From the NCBI RefSeq assembly GCF_001047375.1, contig NZ_LFVU01000028.1, positions 186,001 through 250,000 of the forward strand: DNA of 64,000 bases. The letters run 5' to 3'. The notes under the pieces are model-generated. The model made no database searches and was not told the origin of the DNA. It saw only the letters and a list, made by a program, of their open reading frames with translations. Below, piece after piece: positions 27,255-35,811 of this stretch. This DNA is from Clostridium cylindrosporum DSM 605. GTDB taxonomy: Bacteria > Bacillota > Clostridia > Clostridiales > Caloramatoraceae. Position numbers and translations under genes: made by a program. Numbering within the stretch: position 1 is the stretch's first letter; each line of letters opens with the position of its first letter.

Positions 27255-27312
27255 ACAATGTGTTTACTAGGAAATATATGTATATATTAACCACTTTATT
27301 CCACAAAGTCAA
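27255..27312 (-). promoter_or_regulatory. Promoter and CymR-like operator of the nitrogenase-like operon
   Basis: On the minus strand, -35 TTGACT (27307-27312), 17-base spacer, -10 TAATAT (27284-27289); the operator 27255-27275 (ATTTCCTA-GTAAAC-ACATTGT) begins nine bases after the -10. A start near 27277 gives a leader of about 150 bases. The arrangement is the same as for yezD1. No NifA/sigma-54 (GG-N10-GC) promoter is seen. Confidence 0.72.
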
Positions 27313-27395
27313 TATATTTTATACTATGAATTTGATTTTTTAAGCTCTCTATGATACAATTCTCTGAAAAACTATCATTTAAGGGGGAGATATAA

Positions 27396-28703
27396 TTGGA
27401 CGATAGTTCCATTATAAGTTTACTGCCACAGATTTTGTTTATTTTAATCCTTGTCTTAATTAATGCATTTTTCTCGGCAGCAGAAATGGCTATAGTATCT
27501 GTTAACAAGAATAAAATCAACATTCTTAGTGAAGAGGGTAATAGAAAAGCTCTACTTCTTCAAAAGTTTCTAAAAGAGCCTAGTAATTTTCTAGCTACAA
27601 TACAAATTGGAATTACTTTTGCAGGATTTTTTGCAAGTGCTTCAGCAGCAACTAGTATATCTAGTTATTTTTCTAGATTTCTTAAGAACCTTAACATTCC
27701 TTATAGTTCTGAAATCTCACTTGTTGTAATAACTATTGCTATTTCATATATTACATTAGTTTTAGGAGAGCTTTTTCCTAAAAGGATAGCACTTCAAAAT
27801 TCAGAATCAATTGCAATGTTTACTGTAAAACCTATATTATTTATATCAAAACTTACAATTCCATTCGTTAGGCTTCTTTCAGTATCAACTAATTTACTTG
27901 TTAGATTATTTGGACTTAAAACTACTGATGCAAATGATAAACTTTCTAGAGAAGAAATAAAATATGTTCTTCTTTCGGGAAAAGAAAGTGGAGTTATTAA
28001 TGATACCGAAGAAGAAATGATTCATAGCATATTTGATTTTGATAATACTATAGCAAAGGAAATTATGACTCCTAGAACTGAGGTATTTTTAGTTAATGTA
28101 AAGACTCCTATTAAAGATATAGCGACGGCACTTGCTTTAGAAAAATTCTCACGGGTTCCTGTTTATGAAAATAATACTGATAATATTATTGGTATTTTAT
28201 ATATAAAAGACTTATTTGAAGCTTTTCTTAATACGGGAATTGAAAATATAGATATAAAAAGCATTATGCGTATACCTTACTTTGTTCCCGAAACTAAAAA
28301 TATAGATGATCTTTTTAAAGAACTTCAAGAAACTAAAAACCATATGGCTATACTAATAGATGAATATGGTGGGTTTTCAGGAATTGCAACTACAGAAGAT
28401 ATTATTGAAGAAGTTATGGGTAATATATTTGATGAATATGATGAACAAAAAAGTGAAATAAGAAAAATAGATGACCATACTTATATTGTTGATGGATTAC
28501 TACCTATAGATGAGTTTAATGAGTACTTTGATCTTAATTTAGAATCTCAAACAGCTGACACAATAGGTGGATTTGTTCTTAATTTAATAGGAAATATACC
28601 AACTGAAGGTGATAATTTCTCAGAAGAATTTGGAGGAATTATATTTGAAGTTTATGAAATAGATGAAAAAAGAATCCAATCAGTAAAGGTTACTTTCAAA
28701 TAA
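27396..28703 (+). CDS. CNNM/CorC-type membrane protein with CBS domains (HlyC/CorC family)
   Basis: 435 residues: an N-terminal CNNM (DUF21) membrane domain with about four hydrophobic segments (residues 5-150), a CBS pair (EIMTPRTEVFLVN, FSRVPVYENN, MAILIDEYGGFSGIATTEDIIEE) and a C-terminal CorC/HlyC domain (YIVDGLLPIDEFNEYF). Such proteins are linked to Mg or Co export and homeostasis. TTG start after GGGGGAGATATAA. It is divergent from the nitrogenase-like operon with a separate promoter. Confidence 0.88.
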   Translation: MDDSSIISLLPQILFILILVLINAFFSAAEMAIVSVNKNKINILSEEGNRKALLLQKFLKEPSNFLATIQIGITFAGFFASASAATSISSYFSRFLKNLNIPYSSEISLVVITIAISYITLVLGELFPKRIALQNSESIAMFTVKPILFISKLTIPFVRLLSVSTNLLVRLFGLKTTDANDKLSREEIKYVLLSGKESGVINDTEEEMIHSIFDFDNTIAKEIMTPRTEVFLVNVKTPIKDIATALALEKFSRVPVYENNTDNIIGILYIKDLFEAFLNTGIENIDIKSIMRIPYFVPETKNIDDLFKELQETKNHMAILIDEYGGFSGIATTEDIIEEVMGNIFDEYDEQKSEIRKIDDHTYIVDGLLPIDEFNEYFDLNLESQTADTIGGFVLNLIGNIPTEGDNFSEEFGGIIFEVYEIDEKRIQSVKVTFK

Positions 28704-28704
28704 C

Positions 28705-28739
28705 ATAAGAGGCTAATCCTAATGGTTTAGCCTCTTATT
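28705..28739. terminator. Bidirectional intrinsic terminator
   Basis: ATAAGAGGCTAATCC pairing with GGTTTAGCCTCTTAT between the convergent CNNM and CofE-like genes. Confidence 0.8.
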
Positions 28740-28746
28740 ATTTATA

Positions 28747-29937
28747 TTATTCTGTTGCGTAGTTATCAAAGTAACCTTGGATTAGGATTATAGGTGTTCC
28801 CTTATCTCCACTACCACTTATAAGGTCACAAAGACTTCCAAGAAGGTCTGTAATTTGTCTTGGAGTTGTTCCAAGTGCTTCATTACCTGCAACCTTTTTA
28901 TTTTCTTTTTCTTTAATTTTCTTTATCATTTCATCAGCAAGTGATGCTGAGTCAACATCCTTAAGATCATTATCAGCAATATACTTAAGCTTGATTTCGT
29001 TTGGAGTTCCAACTAATCCATCAGTAAATCCTGGTGATACTATTGGATCTGCAAGTTCCCAAATTTTACCTACTGGATCCTTAAATGCTCCATCTCCATA
29101 GATCATAACTTCTATATTCTTTCCTGTCTTTTCCTTAAGAGCTGCTTGAACCTCTCTAACGAATACATCACCTTCTCTTGGGAAAAGCTTAACTGTTTCT
29201 TCAGTAGCCTTATTTGAACCAAGTAGACCATATTCTGAATATCCACTTCCGTTAACTGGTGATGATGCTATATCATCTAGTCCATAAACAACCTTAGCTC
29301 CAGCTGCCTTTAATATTCTCTTAGTTCTATGTCTTTCATGAATATTAGCAACAAGTATTTGATCTGTATACTTTAGAGCTTCTCTTGGATCATTTGCAAG
29401 GTAAATTTCAACTTCTCCACCTACTTCTTCAACTATATCTCTATACATTTGAACATAGTCAATTCCAGTAAAAGGATGCTCAACCTTTGCACCAAATAAC
29501 TCTCTGTACTTAGCTTCTGTTAATACATCTTTGTAAGGGTTAACTCCCTTTTCATCCATTAGGTCAATATCCATTAAGTGATTTCCAACTTCATCTGATG
29601 GATAGTTAAGGAATAGATGCATCTTTCTTCCACTAAGTGCTATTGACTTAAGAATTAGTGAAAATCTATTTCTACTTAATATAGGGAATAAAACTGCTAT
29701 TTCTCCGTCGAATTTTGACTTGATATCTTCTGCAATGTTTTGAATTGAAATATAGTTACCTTGTGCTCTCGCCACTAGTGATTCAGTAACTCCAATTACA
29801 TCCTTGTCATTAACTTTTATTCCTTCAACTTCTATAGCATTTACTACTGAACTTACTACTATTTCAGCTAGGTTATCTCCTTCTTTGATAATAGGAGCTC
29901 TAAGTCCTCTTGCTGTTGTTCCAACTGCTCTTGCCAT
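28747..29937 (-). CDS. Coenzyme F420:L-glutamate ligase (CofE)-like protein
   Basis: 396 residues. The N-terminal half has CofE hallmarks: VGTTARGLRAPIIKEGDNLAEIVV, VIGVTESLVARAQGN and later YGDGAFKDPVGKIWE and SPGFTDGLVGTPNEIKLKY. True CofE adds glutamates to coenzyme F420-0. Clostridia of this kind are not known to make F420 and no other F420 gene is in the window, so this longer orphan homologue probably ligates or amidates something else. It is a single gene with GGGGGAG before the ATG and terminators on both flanks. Confidence 0.8.
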   Translation of the reverse strand: MARAVGTTARGLRAPIIKEGDNLAEIVVSSVVNAIEVEGIKVNDKDVIGVTESLVARAQGNYISIQNIAEDIKSKFDGEIAVLFPILSRNRFSLILKSIALSGRKMHLFLNYPSDEVGNHLMDIDLMDEKGVNPYKDVLTEAKYRELFGAKVEHPFTGIDYVQMYRDIVEEVGGEVEIYLANDPREALKYTDQILVANIHERHRTKRILKAAGAKVVYGLDDIASSPVNGSGYSEYGLLGSNKATEETVKLFPREGDVFVREVQAALKEKTGKNIEVMIYGDGAFKDPVGKIWELADPIVSPGFTDGLVGTPNEIKLKYIADNDLKDVDSASLADEMIKKIKEKENKKVAGNEALGTTPRQITDLLGSLCDLISGSGDKGTPIILIQGYFDNYATE

Positions 29938-30146
29938 TAATTTCTCCCCCTTAAATTTAATAATATTTTTAACTATTATGTAATATTTACTTTATTATTT
30001 ACTTTCTAATTTATTTTATACTATATTTCTTTAATTTTCTATGTTTTTTTGATTATTTATTAAAAAAAATTGATTTTTAATATTTTCCAAAGCATATAGC
30101 GAACTATTTTATATTTTTAAGGTTTTATTTTCCGATTTATGAAAAT

Positions 30147-30181
30147 AAAAATAGCATCAAAAACTTTTTGATGCTATTTTT
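30147..30181. terminator. Intrinsic terminator
   Basis: AAAAATAGCATCAAAAA pairing with TTTTTGATGCTATTTTT, directly after the stop of the ABC-F gene at 30187-32118. Confidence 0.85.
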
Positions 30182-30186
30182 AATAA

Positions 30187-32118
30187 TTATTTCTTTTTTG
30201 CTTCTAGTTTATTTCTTTCAATTTCTTCACTTAATTGGTTTAAATATTCCCATCTTTCATATTTTTCTTCAAGAAGCTTTTCTTCCTTTTCTTTCTTTTC
30301 TATTAACTCCTGAAGAAGTGAATAATCCGTGGCTGCATTCTCAATTTCTTTTTCTATTTTAGATATTTTCTCCTCTATCATTTCTATATCTTCATCAATT
30401 GTGTCAAATTCTCTTTGTTCCTTAAAGGAGAACTTCAATTTCTTGTCACTTGATTTTGGCGTCTTTATATCGTTTTTATCACTTTTATTTTCTACAACTA
30501 CCTTACTATTAGCTTCTTCTTTTATGTTTTCTATTTCTTTTCTTAAAATATAATCACTATAGTTTCCTGGATATTGTTTTATATACCCCCTACCTTCATA
30601 GGCAAATATTTTATCACATATTCTATCAAGGAAGTATCTATCATGGGATATTACTATAACAGCTCCATTAAATTCATCTAAGTATTCCTCTAATATTTTT
30701 AGTGTTTCAATATCAAGGTCATTTGTTGGCTCATCTAGCAAAAGTAAGTTAGGCGCCATTGAAAGTATTTTAAGAAGGTATAGACGTCTTCTCTCTCCCC
30801 CTGAAAGCTTGCCTATATGTGTATATTGAAGGGTGCCATCAAATAAGAACCTTTCACACATTTGAGATGCAGAAATCCTAACTCCTTCAGCATTTTCAAT
30901 AAATTCTGCTGCTTCTTTAATATAGTCGATTGCTCTCATATTTACGTCCATATGATCACTTTCTTGGGAGAAGTATCCTATTCTAACTGTTTCCCCTTTA
31001 TCTATACTTCCTGAATCAACTGACAAATCCCCATTTAGAATCTTCATTAAAGTTGATTTTCCCATTCCATTGTTACCTACTATTCCAACTCTATCATTTC
31101 TAAGTATAGTATATGAAAAATCATCTATTAATTTTTTATCACCATAACTTTTAGATATATTATTAATTTCAATTACTTTTTTTCCAAGTCTAGATGATGC
31201 AACAGAAATATCAAGTGTTTCTTTTCTTATTTCATCTACGCTACTTACAAGTTCATCAAACCTTTGAAGTCTAGCTTTTTGCTTTGTTGTTCTTGCCTTA
31301 GCTCCTCTTTTAACCCACTTTAACTCAGTTCTTATAAGACTTTGCTTCTTTTCTTCTCTAGACTTTTCATTTTCCATTCTTTCAAGCTTCTTTTCCAAAA
31401 ATACACTGTAATTTCCTTCATAGCTATAAAGGTTACCTCTATCAAGTTCAATAATCCTATTAGTAACTCTATCTAGAAAATATCTGTCATGGGTAATCAT
31501 AATAATAGCACCTTGTTTACTATTTAAGTACTCCTCAAGCCATGTAATAGTTTCATTGTCCATATGGTTAGTTGGCTCATCAAGTACTAAAATATCACAT
31601 GGTGTTATTAGAGCCGATGCAAGTGCTACTCTCTTTTTCTGACCACCTGATAAGTTAATTATTTTTTCATTGAAATTGCTTATACCGAGCTTAGTTAAAA
31701 CCTTTTTTGCTTCACTTTCCATTTCCCAAAGATTTAACGCATCTATTTTTCCTTGAATTTCTATTAACTTATCACTTACATCTTCGTTGTTTCTTGACTT
31801 TTCTAGATAGTATTCATAATCACGAATAAGCTTCATTTCATCTGAATTACCTCTAAATACTTGTCCTAAAACAGTATCACTTAATTCAAATTCTGGACTT
31901 TGAGACAAATATTCTATCCTTACCTTGCTTCCTTTAGTTATTTTACCTTCATCATAGTCCATTTTACCTGCTATTATCTTTAAAAGAGTAGATTTTCCTG
32001 TACCATTTACTCCTATAATTCCTATTTTATCCCCATCATTAATACCTAGGGATATATTTTCAATTAACTTTTTTTCTGAATAACTTTTAGATATACTTTC
32101 AAGTGTTATTAAATTCAT
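30187..32118 (-). CDS. ABC-F family ATPase with C-terminal coiled coil (Uup-like)
   Basis: 643 residues. Domain 1: GVNGTGKST, LSGGQKKRVALASAL, LVLDEPTNHMD. Domain 2: GNNGMGKST, LSGGERRRLYLLKIL, LLLDEPTNDLD. The last 90 residues (about 560-640) form a charged coiled coil typical of the Uup/ABC-F type that binds nucleic acid. No membrane segments. Likely a ribosome-associated translation factor. The exact subgroup is uncertain. Confidence 0.88.
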   Translation of the reverse strand: MNLITLESISKSYSEKKLIENISLGINDGDKIGIIGVNGTGKSTLLKIIAGKMDYDEGKITKGSKVRIEYLSQSPEFELSDTVLGQVFRGNSDEMKLIRDYEYYLEKSRNNEDVSDKLIEIQGKIDALNLWEMESEAKKVLTKLGISNFNEKIINLSGGQKKRVALASALITPCDILVLDEPTNHMDNETITWLEEYLNSKQGAIIMITHDRYFLDRVTNRIIELDRGNLYSYEGNYSVFLEKKLERMENEKSREEKKQSLIRTELKWVKRGAKARTTKQKARLQRFDELVSSVDEIRKETLDISVASSRLGKKVIEINNISKSYGDKKLIDDFSYTILRNDRVGIVGNNGMGKSTLMKILNGDLSVDSGSIDKGETVRIGYFSQESDHMDVNMRAIDYIKEAAEFIENAEGVRISASQMCERFLFDGTLQYTHIGKLSGGERRRLYLLKILSMAPNLLLLDEPTNDLDIETLKILEEYLDEFNGAVIVISHDRYFLDRICDKIFAYEGRGYIKQYPGNYSDYILRKEIENIKEEANSKVVVENKSDKNDIKTPKSSDKKLKFSFKEQREFDTIDEDIEMIEEKISKIEKEIENAATDYSLLQELIEKKEKEEKLLEEKYERWEYLNQLSEEIERNKLEAKKK

Positions 32119-32276
32119 TTATTTCCCACCTTCTGTGTTAGCCTTAAAAAAATTATATCATATATAATATAAATATTAAAAATAAAGAGTTTTTTATTAA
32201 ACACTAATTAACTTTGGATAAAAAACTAATTCTTTACATAAGATAAATAAGAAATTTTACTTATGGAGGTCTAGTT

Positions 32277-32507
32277 ATGAAGGGAAAAGTTTATTCTTTT
32301 AGAAATGAGCATGGTGAACTTGTTAAATTTACTGCAAAGGAATTCCTTACGCTAAACGGTAGCGACTACGTTTTAATGAGCCCAGAGGATAATACTTCTG
32401 AAATTGATGTTTATAAGTTTAGTATTGTTAACGGTGGAGAAGCACTTGAACTTATAGACAACGAAGATGAACTTACTAAAATCAAAGAAGTATCAAAGGT
32501 TATCTAG
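32277..32507 (+). CDS. DUF1292-like small protein
   Basis: 76 residues, acidic, with the short beta-rich pattern FRNEHGELVKFTAKEFLTLNGSDYVLMSPED...DVYKFSIVNGGEALELIDNEDEL typical of DUF1292 (YrzB-like) proteins of Firmicutes. It follows GGAGG and is a monocistronic unit ending in a strong terminator. No known function. Confidence 0.75.
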   Translation: MKGKVYSFRNEHGELVKFTAKEFLTLNGSDYVLMSPEDNTSEIDVYKFSIVNGGEALELIDNEDELTKIKEVSKVI

Positions 32508-32511
32508 GAGT

Positions 32512-32539
32512 AATTGTGCCCTAAAATTAGGGCACAATT
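32512..32539. terminator. Stem-loop after the DUF1292 gene
   Basis: AATTGTGCCCTAA pairing with TTAGGGCACAATT, a perfect stem seven bases after the stop codon. Confidence 0.75.
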
Positions 32540-32595
32540 GTATCTATCATTATCATCAACTTTAACCTAATAAATCTTCTTGTTATGGAGGTAAA

Positions 32596-33180
32596 ATGAA
32601 AAGTTTTAAATTTAACTACTATACAGTATTTATTACTTTGTTTAGAATTGCCCTAATAGTTCAAGGGATATATTTTTTAACATCTGGCAAGTTTCCACTT
32701 GCTTTATACAGCGCTTCGGCTCTTATAGCAACATTTTTAATCAACATAGTATATAGGATTACAGACATTAATCCTTCTATGTTTTTAAAGTTTTCAATTC
32801 AATTTTTAATTTTTCTTACGATGTATCTTGGACACTTAAATAGCTTTTATATTCTTATCCCAAGGTGGGATGACTTTACTCACCTTCTGTCTGGATTTAT
32901 TATTACATTTTTTGGATACTTAACTCTTGATAGATTTAATAATAAGAAAAAGGTTTTGACTTCAAACAAATATTTTGTCTCTATATTTATTATAATATTT
33001 GGTCTTTCAGCGGCAGCCCTATGGGAAGTATTTGAATTTTCTGGTGATAAGTTATTTTCAATGCAATCTCAAGGTGGTAGTTTAGATGATACTATGTGGG
33101 ATATTATTAATGGTACAATAGGCCCTATTATATTAGTTCTTATTTATCTAAAAAATCCTAAGTTATTTGATACAAAATAA
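32596..33180 (+). CDS. Membrane protein, YjdF/DUF2238-like
   Basis: 194 residues with about six hydrophobic segments. The conserved polar motifs WDDFTHLLSGFIITFFGYL, AALWEVFEFSGD and DDTMWDIINGTIGPI match the YjdF/DUF2238 family of integral membrane proteins, whose function is unknown. Start after ATGGAGGTAAA. Single gene, convergent with icd. Confidence 0.75.
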   Translation: MKSFKFNYYTVFITLFRIALIVQGIYFLTSGKFPLALYSASALIATFLINIVYRITDINPSMFLKFSIQFLIFLTMYLGHLNSFYILIPRWDDFTHLLSGFIITFFGYLTLDRFNNKKKVLTSNKYFVSIFIIIFGLSAAALWEVFEFSGDKLFSMQSQGGSLDDTMWDIINGTIGPIILVLIYLKNPKLFDTK

Positions 33181-33181
33181 T

Positions 33182-33229
33182 AAAAACCCTACAAAAACTT
33201 TTATAAAAGTTTTCTATGTAGGGTTTTTA
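33182..33229. terminator. Bidirectional intrinsic terminator
   Basis: AAAAACCCTACA pairing with TGTAGGGTTTTT, with an inner AAAACTTTTATAAAAGTTTT stem, between the convergent YjdF-like gene and icd. Confidence 0.85.
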
Positions 33230-33233
33230 TTTA

Positions 33234-34445
33234 TTAAGCTATTAACTTTTCAAGTCTAGTTTTAACTTCAAGTAAAAATTCTTCAGTACTTACTGACTTA
33301 GCATCTCCCTGTGCTATCATAGCAAGATCCTTTGTCATTATACCTTCTTCGATAGTTGCTATTGTAGCTTTTTCCATTACTTCTCCAAACTTAACTAAAT
33401 CACTATTTGAATCTAGTTCTCCTCTTTTCTTAAGAGCTCCACTCCAAGCAAAAATTGTTGCAACTGAGTTTGTTGAAGTTTCTTCACCTTTTAGGTGCTT
33501 ATAGTAATGTCTTTGTACTGTTCCATGAGCTGCTTCATATTCATAATATCCATCTGGTGAAACTAGGACTGAAGTCATCATTGCAAGTGAACCAAATGCT
33601 GTGGCTACTAAGTCTGACATAACATCACCGTCGTAGTTTTTACATGCCCAGATAAATCCTCCATTTGACTTTACAACTCTTGCAACTGCATCATCTATTA
33701 ATGTATAGAAATATTCTATTCCAGTTTCCTTAAATTTACTCTTATATTCATTTTCATAAATTTCTTCAAATATATCCTTAAAAGTATGATCATACTTCTT
33801 TGAAATAGTGTCCTTACTTGAGAACCAAAGGTCTTCCTTTTCCCCTAGAGCATAGTTAAAACAAGCTCTTGCAAAACTTTCAATAGACTTCTTAGTATTG
33901 TGCATACCCATAACTATTCCATCACCTTTAAAGTTATGAATAGTTTCCTTAGATATTACTTCTCCATCTTTAGAAGTTACAACAAGTTCTGCTACATCTC
34001 CATCTGTTACCTTAGCTTCTACTGCTTTATAAATATCACCATATGCATGTCTTGCGATAGTAATTGGCTTTTCCCAAGAACGAACATATGGCTTTATATT
34101 TTCCACTATAATAGGCTTTCTAAATACTGTTCCATCAAGAATAGCTCTTATAGTACCATTAGGGCTTTTCCACATTTCTTTAAGATTATATTCCTTTATT
34201 CTTGCTGCATTAGGAGTTATTGTCGCGCACTTTACTCCTACACCGTACTTTTTAATTGCTTCAGCAGCATCAAATGTTACCTTATCATCTGTTTGGTCTC
34301 TATGTTCTAAACCTAAATCATAATATTCTGTTTTAAGATCAACATATGGACTAATAAGATGTTCCTTAATTTTAGACCATATTATTCTTGTCATTTCATC
34401 TCCATCTATTTCAACTAATGGAGTCGTCATCTGTATTTTTGTCAT
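33234..34445 (-). CDS. icd: NADP-dependent isocitrate dehydrogenase, eukaryotic-type
   Basis: 403 residues. Signatures: [15 protein letters not shown] at the start, [36 protein letters not shown] (substrate loop), [21 protein letters not shown] and [26 protein letters not shown]. These belong to the dimeric subfamily common in eukaryotes and some bacteria, not the E. coli Icd type. It makes 2-oxoglutarate and NADPH, in a clostridium probably for glutamate synthesis. Start after GGGAGGAC. No aconitase or citrate synthase nearby. Confidence 0.93.
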   Translation of the reverse strand: MTKIQMTTPLVEIDGDEMTRIIWSKIKEHLISPYVDLKTEYYDLGLEHRDQTDDKVTFDAAEAIKKYGVGVKCATITPNAARIKEYNLKEMWKSPNGTIRAILDGTVFRKPIIVENIKPYVRSWEKPITIARHAYGDIYKAVEAKVTDGDVAELVVTSKDGEVISKETIHNFKGDGIVMGMHNTKKSIESFARACFNYALGEKEDLWFSSKDTISKKYDHTFKDIFEEIYENEYKSKFKETGIEYFYTLIDDAVARVVKSNGGFIWACKNYDGDVMSDLVATAFGSLAMMTSVLVSPDGYYEYEAAHGTVQRHYYKHLKGEETSTNSVATIFAWSGALKKRGELDSNSDLVKFGEVMEKATIATIEEGIMTKDLAMIAQGDAKSVSTEEFLLEVKTRLEKLIA

Positions 34446-34582
34446 TGATAGTCCTCCCCTAAATTAAATCTTCAAATATCTTTATTATAACTTGTAAAAT
34501 TGTTCTAAATCAATTCTTAATTTAGATAATCAATTTATTTTATCATGGGGGATTAGACTATACTAGTCTTTATATAAAAGTT

Positions 34583-34969
34583 CTAATTATTTTGATATGA
34601 ATCTATTATGCTATCAAGTATACTCTCTAGAGTAACCATACCTTTAACAATATCGTTAGCATCAACAACAGGTATTGATACTATATTATTTTCTCTAAGC
34701 TTTTTTGCAATGCTTATTTCACTTTCATCTTCCTTAGCTGTTATTACACTTTTTGTCATAACCCATTCTAAAGGACATGTATCAAAATGTCCTTTTTCCA
34801 TTAAAAATCTATACAAATCTGCCTTAACTATTATCCCTACAAGTTTCCCCTCACTATCAACAATTGGAGCTCCATTAACTTTATTTTCTGTTAGTGAATT
34901 TAAAGCTTCTCTTACTGTATTAAGTGGCATTAACTTTATAAACTCGGTAATTATAACATTATCTAACAT
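34583..34969 (-). CDS. CBS-domain pair protein
   Basis: 128 residues from the ATG at 34969, which follows AAGGTGGGG; a longer form to 35026 (147 residues) is possible but less well supported. It consists of two CBS motifs (VREALNSLTENKVNGAPIVDSEGKLVGIIVKADL and SEISIAKKLRENNIVSIPVVDANDIVKGMVTLESIL). Stand-alone CBS pairs bind adenosyl nucleotides and act as regulators; the partner is unknown. Single gene. Confidence 0.8.
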   Translation of the reverse strand: MLDNVIITEFIKLMPLNTVREALNSLTENKVNGAPIVDSEGKLVGIIVKADLYRFLMEKGHFDTCPLEWVMTKSVITAKEDESEISIAKKLRENNIVSIPVVDANDIVKGMVTLESILDSIIDSYQNN

Positions 34970-35193
34970 ACAAAACCCCACCTTACTCTTTTCTTTGCTT
35001 ATCGGTATTTTAAAGTAATCTTTCATACCCTCTACAGGATAATAAATCTATTAAATTAATTTTTTTACAAATATTATATTATAATACTTTTTATATTTTT
35101 ACTACAATATAAGCAAATATTTTATAATAATGTTATTATATAGTATTATTATAACTAGGATAAAACTACTAATCGAAAAGGATGGGTATTTAA

Positions 35194-35460
35194 ATGGTAA
35201 AAAATTATATGGAAGATGTAGTTGAAGACTTAGTTGATAAACTATGGAATGAGAATACTGATAAAGATTTTTGTAAATGTGAAAAATGTAAAAATGATGT
35301 AATTGCTCTTTCACTTAATAAGCTTCCCCCAAAATATTTTTCTTCAGATAAAGGCAATATATGGACTAAATTAATCTTTGCTGATAATCAAAAAATGACA
35401 GATGTAATGACGGCTGTAGCTGAAGCTATGAAAATAGTAAAAAGTAGTCAAAGACATTAA
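35194..35460 (+). CDS. ComFB-like late competence protein
   Basis: 88 residues with the ComFB pattern: YMEDVVEDLVDKLW at the start, CKCEKCKNDVIALSLNKLPPKYF in the middle. The paired cysteines suggest metal binding. ComFB was named from the Bacillus comF operon, yet here the gene stands alone; homologues elsewhere have been tied to nucleotide second messengers. Start after AAAGGATGGG. Confidence 0.82.
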   Translation: MVKNYMEDVVEDLVDKLWNENTDKDFCKCEKCKNDVIALSLNKLPPKYFSSDKGNIWTKLIFADNQKMTDVMTAVAEAMKIVKSSQRH

Positions 35461-35626
35461 GAGTGTTTTTAAATTTTATATTTCATATAAATAACATACT
35501 AACTACACATAAAACACACCTTAAAATTTTATTATTATTTTGAAGCCAAATCATGTATATGGACTTTAAAACCATACTGATTGCATATTCATTTAAACTT
35601 TTTACCCCAAATCATATTTACAATAA
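35461..35626. other. Untranslated stretch after the ComFB gene
   Basis: About 165 bases between the ComFB stop and the next terminator. I see no open frame with a ribosome site. It could be a long 3' UTR. Confidence 0.4.
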
Positions 35627-35663
35627 AACAAGCAGTTAAGTTTAACTCCCTTAACTGCTTGTT
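35627..35663 (+). terminator. Intrinsic terminator
   Basis: AACAAGCAGTTAAG pairing with CTTAACTGCTTGTT followed by TCTTTTTT on the plus strand; the likely end of the ComFB transcript. Confidence 0.8.
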
Positions 35664-35811
35664 TCTTTTTTAACAACTTTAAATATAAAATAAGTTTAAT
35701 ATTTAAAATTCTTTGAATATTTTCCATATTAATGTTATTATATTTATAATATGTATATACTAATATATATATATTAGATTTCTAAATACATAGTTATCAG
35801 GGGGTATTGAT

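Noticed and set aside
30187-32118. Membrane-linked ABC exporter
   Set aside because: Both tandem ATPase domains lack any membrane segment or permease neighbour; the layout is ABC-F.
34969-35026. N-terminal extension of the CBS protein to 35026
   Set aside because: The ATG at 34969 has AAGGTGGGG at a good distance, and the extension carries no domain features. The long form is not excluded.
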